Position numbers and translations under genes: made by a program | Source: Burkholderiales bacterium | GTDB taxonomy: Bacteria; Pseudomonadota; Gammaproteobacteria; Burkholderiales; Casimicrobiaceae | NCBI GenBank assembly: GCA_020851255.1 | Contig: JADZDA010000140.1 | Span: 1-47,233, forward strand | Reading direction: 5' to 3' | DNA length: 47,233 nucleotides | Notes under the pieces: generated by a model | The model's database searches: none | What the model was told of the DNA's origin: nothing | The model's input: the letters and a program-made list of their open reading frames with translations, nothing else | Shown here: in pieces, positions 31,761 through 40,406 of the stretch | How the letters are laid out: the number at the start of each line of letters is the position of its first letter | How positions within the stretch are numbered: the stretch's first letter is position 1

Positions 31761-33956
31761 ATGAACGAAGAAGCCGAACCCGGAAAGCGCCGGGCCGATC
31801 GTCCGCCGGTGCTCGACATCGGCGCCGGCGATATCGGTGCGTCGGCCAACGCGATACCCAACCTGCTCGCCGACCTGGTCGAGACCGAGACCTGGCGCAA
31901 CGCCGCGACGGTGCTGATGGGCGCGCTGCTCGTCGGCCTGGGCTACTGGGCCTACCAGGGCCTGTACCAGGCGATCGGCGAGAACCGCGCGCGCAGCCTC
32001 GAGCGGCTGCTGGGCACCGTCGTGGCCGCGGTCGATGTCTGGGTCGGCGACCATCGCGCCGAGACCGTGCGCCTCGCGCGCGAGCGCGACGTCGCCGGGC
32101 CGGCGCTGCGGGTCGCGGCGCTGGCGGGAGACGGCACGCCGGAGTCCGCGGCGACCGCGTGCCGGTCCGCCGATGCCGAGGAGATCGTCCGGCAGGTGCG
32201 TTCGAACACGGTGATGTCGCAGGCCGCGACGGTGCGACTGGTCGACCGTGCGGGCGTCGTCGTCGCGGCCGAGGACAGCGGCTCCTGCGGGCGGCGGCTG
32301 AGATCGACCGTGTTCCGCCAGAAGCTCGATCTCGCCTTCGACGGCAGGCCGCAGGTCGTGCGGCCCTATCCGGACCCGGAACTCATGGCCGGAGGATCCG
32401 AGGGGCGCGCGCGGCCGCTCCTGTGGATCGTGGCACCGCTGCGCGTCCCGGACGGAAAGGCGGCGCTCGCGCTCGCGGTCGGCGTCTACGCCGATCGGGA
32501 ATTCGCGCGCCTGTTCTCCCCGGCGGACGTGATCGGGCAGGTCGATACCTACGCGTTCGGCGACGACGGCCTGCTGATCACGCCGAGCCGGTACGGCGAG
32601 ACGCTCGCGGCGGCTGGTGAGATCCCCGACGAGGCGGCGGCGGACCAGGCGTTCACGATCCACGTCCGCGATCCCGGCGGCAATCTCGCGGCCGGCCATC
32701 GTTCGCGCCTCGAGCCGGCCGCGCGTCCTTTGACCGAGCCGGCGGCGCTGGCGCTCGCGGCGAGGGCGAAGCTGGCCGAGAGCGAGCGGGGCGGCGCGGT
32801 CATCGCCCCCTACCGGGACTACACCGGCGTCGACACGGTCGGCGCGTGGCGCTGGCTGTCGGCGTACGACATGGGTGTCGTCGCCGAGATCCCGGCGAGC
32901 GACGCGTTCGCGCCGCTGCGCTACCTGCTGGTCACGTTCTCGGTGATCGGCGGATTCATCGTGCTCGTTCTGCTCGCGGCGCTGTACTCGGCGTTCTCGC
33001 TCGCGCGCCTCAAGCGCCAGTTCGGCCGCCTGCAGCGCCTCGGCGCCTACACACTGGAGAAGCAGATCAGCGAGGGCGGCATGGCGACGATCTATCTCGC
33101 CCGCCACGCGCTCCTCAAGCGTCCGACCGCGGTGAAGGTGCTGAAGAAGCACGTCGCGACCGACGAGTTCATCCACCGCTTCGAGCGCGAGGTGCAGCTC
33201 GCGAGCCAGCTCATGCACCCGAACACCGTCGAGATCTACGATTTCGGACGCACGCGCGAAGGCCAGCCGTACTACGTGATGGAGTACCTCGACGGCATCA
33301 CGCTCGCGCAGCTGGTCGACGAATCGGGCCCTGTGCCGCCGGGTCGCGCGCTGCACGTGCTGAGACAGGTCGCGGCGGCGCTGCGCGAGGCGCACCAGCG
33401 CGGACTGGTGCACCGCGACGTCAAGCCCGAGAACGTCATGCTTTGCCGGCGCGGCGAGGACGACGTCGTCAAGCTGCTCGACTTCGGTCTGGTCAAGAAC
33501 CTCGAACGCGCGCAGACGCGCGACGTGACCAAGCAGATCAAGATCCTGGGGACGCCCCGGTACATGGCGCCGGAGAGGCTGGTCAATCCGGCCGACGTCG
33601 ACGCCCGCTCCGACATCTACGCGCTGGGCGCGGTCGCCTACTACCTGCTCACCGGCAAGCCGATCTTCGACGGCGACGACAATCTCGAGATCGGCAACCA
33701 GGTGATGCACCGGCCGGCGCCGCGCGTCAACGAGAGCGGGGTCGTCCAGGTTCCCGATGCGCTCGACGCGCTGATCGCCGCCTGCCTCGAAAAGGACCGC
33801 GCGAAACGCCCGCAGTCGGCGGACGCGCTCATCGAGGCGATCGACCGGCTCTCGAGCCGGCTCGCCTGGACGCCGGCCGATGCCGCCGCCTGGTGGAGCC
33901 GCCATCGCGACCGCCTGTCGGCGGCCGCTCCGGCCGCGGCGGTTCCGCCGGCCTGA
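31761..33956 (+). CDS. Membrane Ser/Thr protein kinase with N-terminal Cache-type sensor
   Basis: 731 residues. Short cytosolic start, membrane segment 47-69, a periplasmic domain of about 315 residues with Cache-like parts (ATVRLVDRAGVVVAAEDSG, LLWIVAPLRVPDGKAALALAVGVYA, WRWLSAYDMGVVAEIPASDAFAPLR), membrane segment 388-412, then a Hanks-type kinase (428-695). Kinase motifs are complete: loop ISEGGMATIY, Lys459 in AVKVLKK, HRDVKPEN with Asp553, DFGLVK with Asp574, and MAPERL. The sensor-to-kinase order resembles chemoreceptors and histidine kinases and is the reverse of PknB, whose kinase domain is N-terminal. A small-molecule signal is probably sensed outside. The target is unknown. Confidence 0.9.
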   Translation: MNEEAEPGKRRADRPPVLDIGAGDIGASANAIPNLLADLVETETWRNAATVLMGALLVGLGYWAYQGLYQAIGENRARSLERLLGTVVAAVDVWVGDHRAETVRLARERDVAGPALRVAALAGDGTPESAATACRSADAEEIVRQVRSNTVMSQAATVRLVDRAGVVVAAEDSGSCGRRLRSTVFRQKLDLAFDGRPQVVRPYPDPELMAGGSEGRARPLLWIVAPLRVPDGKAALALAVGVYADREFARLFSPADVIGQVDTYAFGDDGLLITPSRYGETLAAAGEIPDEAAADQAFTIHVRDPGGNLAAGHRSRLEPAARPLTEPAALALAARAKLAESERGGAVIAPYRDYTGVDTVGAWRWLSAYDMGVVAEIPASDAFAPLRYLLVTFSVIGGFIVLVLLAALYSAFSLARLKRQFGRLQRLGAYTLEKQISEGGMATIYLARHALLKRPTAVKVLKKHVATDEFIHRFEREVQLASQLMHPNTVEIYDFGRTREGQPYYVMEYLDGITLAQLVDESGPVPPGRALHVLRQVAAALREAHQRGLVHRDVKPENVMLCRRGEDDVVKLLDFGLVKNLERAQTRDVTKQIKILGTPRYMAPERLVNPADVDARSDIYALGAVAYYLLTGKPIFDGDDNLEIGNQVMHRPAPRVNESGVVQVPDALDALIAACLEKDRAKRPQSADALIEAIDRLSSRLAWTPADAAAWWSRHRDRLSAAAPAAAVPPA

Positions 33957-34053
33957 ATCGCCTGCGTCCGGCCGCGTGACGCACGCGACGTGCATCCGGG
34001 GCGGGCGGCCTTTCGTAGCAGGGGACGTACCCCTCCACCGAAAGGTCGACACG

Positions 34054-34497
34054 ATGTTTCGCCAGCTCGCACTCGCCGCCGCCGTCGCCGCCACGCTCTC
34101 CGCTACGGCCCACGCCCAGACGCCGGCCGCGCCGGCGCTCTATCAGCGACTCGGCGGCTACGACGCGATCGCTGCCGTGACCGACGACTTCCTCGGCCGG
34201 CTCGCCGGCGATCGGGACCTCGGCCGCTTCTTCGTCGGCCACGGCACCGACTCGGTCAAGCGGATCCGCCAGGACATCGTGAACCAGCTCTGCGCCGCCG
34301 CCGGCGGACCCTGCGTCTACACCGGCCGGGACATGAGGACCGCGCACGCGGGACTGGGGATCGCCGAGCGCGAATGGGAGACGGCGGTCCGGCACCTGAA
34401 CGCGACGTTAGACCGGTTCGCGGTCGGCAGACGCGAGCGCGACGATGTCGTCGCGGCGATCGCGGCGCTGAAGAAGGACGTCGTCGAGAAGCCCTGA
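34054..34497 (+). CDS. Exported group 1 truncated haemoglobin
   Basis: 147 residues with a signal peptide (LALAAAVAATLSATAHAQ) from ATG 34054. The globin part has the group 1 pattern: LYQRLGGYDAIAAVTDDFLGRL, RFFVGH, IVNQLCAAAGGPCVYTGRDM, proximal His98 in RTAHAGLGI, and a final helix. The B10 position, usually Tyr in nitric-oxide-detoxifying members, is Leu47. Two Cys (80 and 87) sit in the E-F region and could form a disulfide in the periplasm. Oxygen, NO or redox sensing are possible; location is predicted periplasmic. The kinase gene ends 97 bp upstream on the same strand. Confidence 0.88.
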   Translation: MFRQLALAAAVAATLSATAHAQTPAAPALYQRLGGYDAIAAVTDDFLGRLAGDRDLGRFFVGHGTDSVKRIRQDIVNQLCAAAGGPCVYTGRDMRTAHAGLGIAEREWETAVRHLNATLDRFAVGRRERDDVVAAIAALKKDVVEKP

Positions 34498-34507
34498 GCG
34501 CGCTGCG

Positions 34508-35200
34508 TCAGCGCCCGCCGGCACGCTCGAGGATCGTCGCCATGTTCGCGTAGCCGCGCGAACGCGCGAGCGCGAGTGGCGTGGCGCCGCCGCGATCGGG
34601 CAGGTTCGGGTTCGCGCCGGCGGCGACCAGCGCGGCGAGCGTCGCGGTGTGCCGGGTTCCGCCGTCGCCCAGCACGATCGACTCGATGAGCGCGGTCCAG
34701 CCCAGGTTGTTGACGTGGTCGAGCGGCGCGCCGGCGCGGATCAGGTCGGCGACGATCCCGTCGTGCCCCAGGTGTGCCGCGGCGATCAGCGCGGTGCCGT
34801 CGTAGCGGCTGGTCACGTTCCTCGCGCTGGCGCCGATCGCGAGCGCCGCCGCGAGTGTCGCGCGGTCATCGGCGACCGCGGCGATCGTGACGATGTCGTA
34901 GCGGTCGTGTTCGAGCGCGTTGGGATCGGCGCCGGCCGCGGCCAGCGCCCGCATCGCTTCGTGCCGGCGGCGGTAGGCGGCGACATGCAGCGGCGTGCGG
35001 CCGTACCCGTCGCGCGCGTCGATCTTCGCGCCGGCGGCCGCCAGCCGGCTTACGGCCGCCGCATCGCCGTCGCGCGCGGCCGCGAAGAGCCCGGCGTAGG
35101 CGGCGGCCTCGGGGTCCGAGGGCGCCACCTGCGCGTACGCGCCGGTCGCGAGCGCACAGGCCAGCGCGGCGGTCCAGGCCAGATTGATCGTTCGATTCAT
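34508..35200 (-). CDS. Exported ankyrin-repeat protein
   Basis: 230 residues from ATG 35200, which gives a signal peptide (LAWTAALACALATGAYAQ). About five ankyrin repeats: GLFAAARDGDAAAVSRLAAAGAKIDARD, GRTPLHVAAYRRRHEAMRALAAAGADPNA, YDIVTIAAVADDRATLAAALAIGASA, GTALIAAAHLGHDGIVADLIRAGAPLDHVN, and GATPLALARSRGYANMATILERAG. Ankyrin proteins bind other proteins; an exported one should act in the periplasm. It converges on the truncated haemoglobin gene with a 10-bp gap. Partner unknown. Confidence 0.87.
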   Translation of the reverse strand: MNRTINLAWTAALACALATGAYAQVAPSDPEAAAYAGLFAAARDGDAAAVSRLAAAGAKIDARDGYGRTPLHVAAYRRRHEAMRALAAAGADPNALEHDRYDIVTIAAVADDRATLAAALAIGASARNVTSRYDGTALIAAAHLGHDGIVADLIRAGAPLDHVNNLGWTALIESIVLGDGGTRHTATLAALVAAGANPNLPDRGGATPLALARSRGYANMATILERAGGR

Positions 35201-35333
35201 CGTGCTCGTCCCGGGGTCGGGAGCGCATTCTGTCACGTCGGACGAATGGCGGAATCGGGCGCGCCGCGGCCGGGGCGCGCGATCGCCGCTGCGGTAGACT
35301 CGCGCGGCTCCGCTCCGCTCGGCCCGGACTTCC

Positions 35334-36530
35334 TTGGCTACCGCGATCACGTACTGCTCTTTCGTCGAGTCCAGCGGCTACGGCCACGCGGGCGTCGGTT
35401 ACGTGCGCGCGCTGGTCAACGCCGGCGTCCCGGTGCATTGGGTGGCGCTGCGCCACGACCGGAACACGGTGGTGCGCTGCCCGCCCGGCGACACCCTGCC
35501 GCTGGTCGTGCTCGCCCGCGACGACGAGTCGCTCGCCGATCTGCCGGCGCTGATCGCGGCGACCGCGCGTCCGATCGCGACCGACACGCTGGTGGCGCAT
35601 ACGGTACCGGAGCACTGGCCGCAGCTCTTCGAGACGCGCAAGCGCAACATCGGCTGCACCGTGTGGGAGACCGACCGCGCACCGGCGCACTGGCGGCCGC
35701 TGTTCGACCGCGCCGACCGCATCGTCGTCCCCTGCGAGATGAACCGGGCGACGTTCGAGGCGTCCGGGACACCGACACCGGTGCGGGTCGTGCCTCACGT
35801 CCGCCGGCACGCCTGGAACCACTTCACGCCGTCCGACCTCGCGGCGGCGCGCGATCGGCACGGTGTCGCCGCCGCGCGATTCGTCTTCCTCTCCATTTCG
35901 ACCTGGGATCCGCGCAAGGCGGTGCCGGGACTGCTGCGCGCGTTCGTGCGGGCGTTCCGGGACGACGAGGGCGTCGCGCTCGTGCTCAAGACCGCGCCGA
36001 TCGGCTTCGGCCCGCCGCCGCACTACGAACGCGCCTCGACGCTCGAACTCGCGCAGGCCGCCGTCGACGCCGAGACCGACGCGCTCGACCGCGACGCGCC
36101 GCCGATCGCCGTGCTGCCGTTCGAGGCGGGCGGCCGCGAGATCGATCTGCTGCACGAACTCGCGGACGCCTACGTCACGCTGCCGCACGGCGAGGGCTGG
36201 GCGCTGGGCGCGTTCGACGCCGCGGCGCGCGGCACGCCGGTGATCGCGACCGGCTGGAGCGGGCACCTCGACTGGCTGGGCGCGGGTTGGCCGGGTGCGG
36301 TCGGACACCGGCTGGTCGGCGCTCCGGCGTGGCCGCCCGACCGGCCTTCGTACTGGCCTTCGCAGCGCTGGGCCGAGCCCGACCTCGACCATGCGGCGAT
36401 GTTGATGCGCGAGCATGTCCGCGACCCCGCGCGCTTCCGCGCCACGGCCGCGACGATCGCCGAGCGCATCGCCGACGACTACACGGAGCCGCGGATCGCG
36501 CGCGCGTTCCTCGCCGCGCTCGCCGACTGA
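35334..36530 (+). CDS. GT-B glycosyltransferase (GT4-like)
   Basis: 398 residues starting at a rare TTG (35334). The N-terminal half has ESSGYGHAGVGYVRALVNAGV, HTVPEHWPQLFETRKRNIGCTVWETDRAP and RIVVPCEMNRATFEASGTPTPVRVVPH. The C-terminal half has the nucleotide-sugar site FVFLSISTWDPRKAVPGLLRAF, DLLHELADAYVTLPHGEGWALGAFDAAARGTPVIATGWSGHLDWL, where the acidic E/G region matches the GT4 E-x7-E area. This fold transfers a sugar from a nucleotide donor. First gene of a glycosyltransferase cluster. It is followed after one base by a GT32-like gene, so they form an operon. Confidence 0.85.
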   Translation: MATAITYCSFVESSGYGHAGVGYVRALVNAGVPVHWVALRHDRNTVVRCPPGDTLPLVVLARDDESLADLPALIAATARPIATDTLVAHTVPEHWPQLFETRKRNIGCTVWETDRAPAHWRPLFDRADRIVVPCEMNRATFEASGTPTPVRVVPHVRRHAWNHFTPSDLAAARDRHGVAAARFVFLSISTWDPRKAVPGLLRAFVRAFRDDEGVALVLKTAPIGFGPPPHYERASTLELAQAAVDAETDALDRDAPPIAVLPFEAGGREIDLLHELADAYVTLPHGEGWALGAFDAAARGTPVIATGWSGHLDWLGAGWPGAVGHRLVGAPAWPPDRPSYWPSQRWAEPDLDHAAMLMREHVRDPARFRATAATIAERIADDYTEPRIARAFLAALAD

Positions 36531-36531
36531 C

Positions 36532-37416
36532 ATGCGCCGCGAATTCCACTTCGTGTTCGGACTGCGACCGCAGCGCGAGCCGTTCCATCTGCTCCACTGG
36601 CTCGCGCTCGAGTCGTGCCGGCGCACGCAGGCGCCCGACACGATCGTCTTCCATTGTCGCCACCGGCCCTGGGGCCCGTGGTGGGAACGCATCGCGCCGC
36701 ATCTCGACGTCCGCGAAGTCGGCGTGGCGCCGCGCGGATTCGATCCGTCGCGGTACGGGGCGACCGACGAGGGCCGCCTGATCGCGGGCGCCGGCTACGA
36801 CTACGCGCACGAAGCCGACTTCCTGCGCCTCGAGATCCTGTTCGCGGCCGGCGGCGCGTACGCCGACATCGACACGCTGTTCGTCGAACGCTATCCGGAC
36901 GCATGGTTCGGAAACGACTGCGTGCTGGGCGAGGAGCCGGCGATCGCCGGGGCGAGCGGCGTGCTCGTCCCTTCGCTTTGCAACGCGGTGATCCTCGCGC
37001 GGCCGGGCGCGCCGTTCCTCCGGCGCTGGACCGACGAGGCGCGCGCGAGCTTCGACGGTACGTGGAACGCTCATTCGTGCGCGGCCGCCGCGCGTCTGTG
37101 GGCGCGGCATCCCGACGAGGTCCACGTGCTGCCGCGACAGGTGTTCTACCGGCACGCGGCGACCCGCGCCGGCATCGCCTCGCTGTTCACCGAGCTCGAC
37201 GTCGGCCTCGCCGGCGTGAAGAGCCTGCACCTGTGGGCGCACCTGTGGTGGTCGGCGACGCGCGTCGACTTCACGACTTTCCACGCGGAACAGGTCACGC
37301 CGGAGTGGATCACGCGTGGTGCGTCGACGGTCGCGGCCGTCGCGCGGCGATTCCTGCCGGCGGACGTGCTCGCCGACGCGATCGCACGGAACGAAGCGGC
37401 CGCTCCGCCCGGCTGA
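36532..37416 (+). CDS. GT32-like glycosyltransferase with DXD motif
   Basis: 294 residues from ATG 36532, one base after the preceding TGA. Start MRREFHFVFGLR, then FHLLHWLALESCRRTQAPDTIVFHC and the donor-binding core EADFLRLEILFAAGGAYADIDTLFV, whose DXD is Asp-Ile-Asp. This is the 'sugar-binding region containing DXD motif' (GT32-type) pattern. Later, GEEPAIAGASGVLVPSLCNAVILARPGAPFLRRW is also typical. Cytosolic, nucleotide-sugar dependent. Co-translated with the GT4-like gene and probably acts on the same glycan. Confidence 0.82.
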   Translation: MRREFHFVFGLRPQREPFHLLHWLALESCRRTQAPDTIVFHCRHRPWGPWWERIAPHLDVREVGVAPRGFDPSRYGATDEGRLIAGAGYDYAHEADFLRLEILFAAGGAYADIDTLFVERYPDAWFGNDCVLGEEPAIAGASGVLVPSLCNAVILARPGAPFLRRWTDEARASFDGTWNAHSCAAAARLWARHPDEVHVLPRQVFYRHAATRAGIASLFTELDVGLAGVKSLHLWAHLWWSATRVDFTTFHAEQVTPEWITRGASTVAAVARRFLPADVLADAIARNEAAAPPG

Positions 37417-37454
37417 CGAGTTCGCGTGGTGCGCGAGCGCGCCGGCCCCGGGGG

Positions 37455-38234
37455 TCAGCGGGCGGCCGGTTCGATGACGATCGCGCCTGGTCCGCAGGGC
37501 ACGACCAGCGGCGGGAGCGACGGTTCGTAGCGCGCGAGTTCGGCGCGCAGCCGGTGTTCGCGCGCGAGCAGACGGGCGTCGGGCAGGCGCTTCGCCGCGG
37601 CGATCGCCGCGTGATGCGCCGCCGGCCACGCGTTGGCGCCGTGGTACACGTAGACGACGCTCCAGCCGGCGTCGCGGACGCGCGCGATCCGGGCTCCCGA
37701 GGCGGCGATCGCGAGACAGAGCTGCGTGTCCTCGCCCAGCCTTGCGTCCGGATACGCCGGCATCCGGTCGCGGCGTCCGACCAGCGTGCCCTGGACGAAA
37801 TCGAGCGGATACGCCTCCGCGCTCCAGTCGGTCCACCACAGCATGCGCTGCGCCGCGAAGTAGTGGAGCTGATCGGTCAGGAACGCGAAGTCCGCCCGCT
37901 CCCGGTCGATCGCGCCGACCTGGATCTCGAGCCGCCGCGGGTGATAGCGATCGTCGTCGTCCCATTGCGCGACGAGATCGCCGCGGGCGAGCGCGACCGA
38001 CCGGTTGCGCAGCATGCCCAGCGATGTGCCCGGCGGCTCGCGCGACACGGTCGCGACGACGCCGGACCGCTCGACGAGGTCCCGGACCTCGCGGTCGAAC
38101 GATTCGCCGCCGTCGTGGACCACGACGAGTTCGCGGTCTGGCAGCGTCTGCCGCGCGAAGTCGCCGATGGCGAGCGCGAGACGCGGCAGCGCGCCTTCGC
38201 GCGTGACAGTGAGGGCGCTGACTCGCATCGGCAT
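37455..38234 (-). CDS. GT2-family glycosyltransferase
   Basis: 259 residues from ATG 38234 (ATG 38228 two codons later is equally possible). GT-A fold motifs: VSALTVTREGALPRLALAIGDFARQTLPDRELVVVHDGG, NRSVALARGDLVAQWDDDDRYHPRRLE with the acidic DDDD as the metal and nucleotide site, then FVQGTLVGRRDRM and DTQLCLAIAASG. This is close to GT2 enzymes of polysaccharide or protein glycosylation loci. It is on the opposite strand to the other GTs of the cluster and divergent from the PATR surface protein gene. Confidence 0.85.
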   Translation of the reverse strand: MPMRVSALTVTREGALPRLALAIGDFARQTLPDRELVVVHDGGESFDREVRDLVERSGVVATVSREPPGTSLGMLRNRSVALARGDLVAQWDDDDRYHPRRLEIQVGAIDRERADFAFLTDQLHYFAAQRMLWWTDWSAEAYPLDFVQGTLVGRRDRMPAYPDARLGEDTQLCLAIAASGARIARVRDAGWSVVYVYHGANAWPAAHHAAIAAAKRLPDARLLAREHRLRAELARYEPSLPPLVVPCGPGAIVIEPAAR

Positions 38235-38384
38235 CGACGGCGAGCATACCGGAACAGGAGGCGTCGGCGCGGGTGCCCGGTTTCCGATACCATCGGTCCG
38301 GCGACGGCCGCGGACGACGGCCGGCTTCGACGACCATGACGCGCCGGCGCCTTTCCAGGCGGTGCGGCGACCGGGGAGAAGGCG

Positions 38385-40298
38385 ATGCGTAAGGGCGGCC
38401 GTGTCGGGTGTGTCCGGGAATTCGGTCGTGTCGGCGCGGTCGGAGCCGCCGTGGCGTTCCTGGCGAGCGGGGGCGCGGGCGCGGTGAACCTCGTCTTCGA
38501 CGCGAGTCCCGCGCCGATCAGCACGCCGCAGGTCGCCGACACGAGCTTCTGGATCGGCGTCAACCTGCCGAACGTGATCGCGTCGATCGTCTCCGGGGGC
38601 TCGGTGACCGTGAACGCCGGCGGCCATTCCGCCGCGCTGGGCATCAACGCCGGATCGTCGGGCAACCGCCTGACGCTGACCGGTGCGCCGGCGACGCTCA
38701 CGGTGGCCGAGTCGATCTACGTCGGCAACGCCGGCGCGGGCAACACGCTCGTCTTCGACCAGGGGGCGACCGGGTCGTCCGGCAGTTTCTACATGGGCGC
38801 CGTGTCCGGTTCGACCGCGAACGACTTCCAATTGCTGGCGCAATCGCTGCTGACCACGTCCGGGGACGTCGGGCTCGGGGTCGCCGCCGGCGCCGGCGGC
38901 AACACCGCGACCGTCGACGCGACCGGTTCGGTCTGGACGATCAACGGGGTCACGTACGTCGGAAACGCAGCGGGCGCCAACCAGCTGACGATCTCGGGCG
39001 GTGGAGAGGTCAAGGCCAGCACGCTCGACACGCTGATCGGCGCGGAGCCCGGCGCCGACGGCAACAAGATCCTGGTGACCGGTGCGAACTCGAAGGCGAC
39101 GCTCTACACCGGCGTGCTGCGCACGCTCTACGTCGGCCGCAGCGGCAACTCGAACGCGTTGGAGATCCTGGCGGGAGGCCAGGTCGCCAGCGGCAACGTC
39201 CGCATCGGCGGCGGAACCGGAGCCACCGGCTCGCCGACCGGCAACGGCGTCGTCGTGGACGGAGGCTCGACCTGGACGATCGCGGGAACGATGCGGGTCG
39301 GCGCCGGCGTCGCCGGTACGAACAGCGGCCTCGACATCACCAACGGCGGCGTGGTGACGGTCACCGGCAACAGCTTCGTCGGCTACGACGCGGTCAACGA
39401 CGACAACCACGTGCTCGTCAGCGGCCCGGGATCGCAGCTCAATGTCCAGGCGCTGACGATCAGCCGGGTCGTCGGCGCGGCGAACAACACGGTCACCGTC
39501 GCGAACGGCGGCACGCTGTCGGCGGCGTCGATCACGCTGGGCGCGGCCACCGGCACGAGTGTCGGCGGACTGGAGATCGGCGCCGGCGGACCGGCCGGCG
39601 TGATCGCGCCGACGACGATCACCGGCGTGGGCAGCGACCCGACCGTGCGCTTCAACCACACGAGCGCCGGCCACGCGTTCGCGCCGGCACTCTCCGGCAC
39701 GCTCGCGCTGGTCCACGACGGCGCCGGCAGCACCGAACTGGGCGGTGCCGGCACCTACACCGGTCCGACGACCGTCAACGCGGGTGCGCTGCGCCTCAAC
39801 GGCGTCAGCGGCACGAACGCGATCGCCGTGAACGCCGGCGGAACGCTGGGCGTCGCCGCGGGCGCGGTCGCGACGACCCCCGGCGCGTACGTGCAGGCGG
39901 CCGGCGGGACCTATGAAGTGAACATCGCGAACGCCGCGACCTACGGCGCGCTGCAGGTCGATGGCGCGGCGACCTTGCCGCCGTCCGCGCCGATCTTCGT
40001 CCGCGCGAACTGCGGCGCCATCGCGCCTGGCGCGACGTTTCCCGGCGTCATGACCTCGAGCAACCCGATCGCCGTCGCCGGCTTCACGGTGACCGACAAT
40101 TGCCCGAACCTCGCGTTCACGGCGAGCCTGAGAGGCGACGGGCTCGCGATCGATCTGGTCGCGAGAGCGGACGGGACCGCGGCCATCCCCGTGCTCTCGG
40201 GCGGCGGCGCCGCGGCGCTGGCCGGGTTGCTCGCCCTGTCGTCGATCCTGGTCCTGCGGCGCCGGACCCGGCCGGAGGTGCGGCGCGGACGGTCGTAG
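38385..40298 (+). CDS. PATR beta-helix surface protein with IPVLS sorting-type tail
   Basis: 637 residues. A signal peptide (GAVGAAVAFLASGGAGA) is followed by a long Gly/Thr/Asn-rich passenger with repeating strands (GGSVTVNAGGHSAALGINAGSSGN, GSVWTINGVTYVGNAAGANQLTISGGGEV, GSTWTIAGTMRVGAG). Autotransporter-type PATR units follow, such as LGGAGTYTGPTTVNAGALRLNG. No C-terminal beta-barrel is present. Instead residues 601-637 are IPVLS, a hydrophobic stretch, RRR and a basic end, like the tails of the proteins ending at 10787 and 15808. The two Cys near residues 550-580 may form a disulfide. Likely a surface protein displayed by tail processing; it is surrounded by glycosyltransferase genes. GGGGAGAAGG precedes the ATG. 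Confidence 0.82.
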   Translation: MRKGGRVGCVREFGRVGAVGAAVAFLASGGAGAVNLVFDASPAPISTPQVADTSFWIGVNLPNVIASIVSGGSVTVNAGGHSAALGINAGSSGNRLTLTGAPATLTVAESIYVGNAGAGNTLVFDQGATGSSGSFYMGAVSGSTANDFQLLAQSLLTTSGDVGLGVAAGAGGNTATVDATGSVWTINGVTYVGNAAGANQLTISGGGEVKASTLDTLIGAEPGADGNKILVTGANSKATLYTGVLRTLYVGRSGNSNALEILAGGQVASGNVRIGGGTGATGSPTGNGVVVDGGSTWTIAGTMRVGAGVAGTNSGLDITNGGVVTVTGNSFVGYDAVNDDNHVLVSGPGSQLNVQALTISRVVGAANNTVTVANGGTLSAASITLGAATGTSVGGLEIGAGGPAGVIAPTTITGVGSDPTVRFNHTSAGHAFAPALSGTLALVHDGAGSTELGGAGTYTGPTTVNAGALRLNGVSGTNAIAVNAGGTLGVAAGAVATTPGAYVQAAGGTYEVNIANAATYGALQVDGAATLPPSAPIFVRANCGAIAPGATFPGVMTSSNPIAVAGFTVTDNCPNLAFTASLRGDGLAIDLVARADGTAAIPVLSGGGAAALAGLLALSSILVLRRRTRPEVRRGRS

Positions 40299-40406
40299 CG
40301 CACCGACCCCCAGCGGCGCGGCGGTCGACCCCGCCGTGCCGGCATGCTTGGGGTCGGAGCGGGACACCGGTCGTCCGGCGAGCCGTGCAGGGACAGTCCG
40401 ATCACC

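Noticed and set aside
38385-40298. Classical type V autotransporter
   Set aside because: PATR repeats are present but the C-terminal beta-barrel is absent; a sorting-type hydrophobic tail with Arg cluster is there instead.
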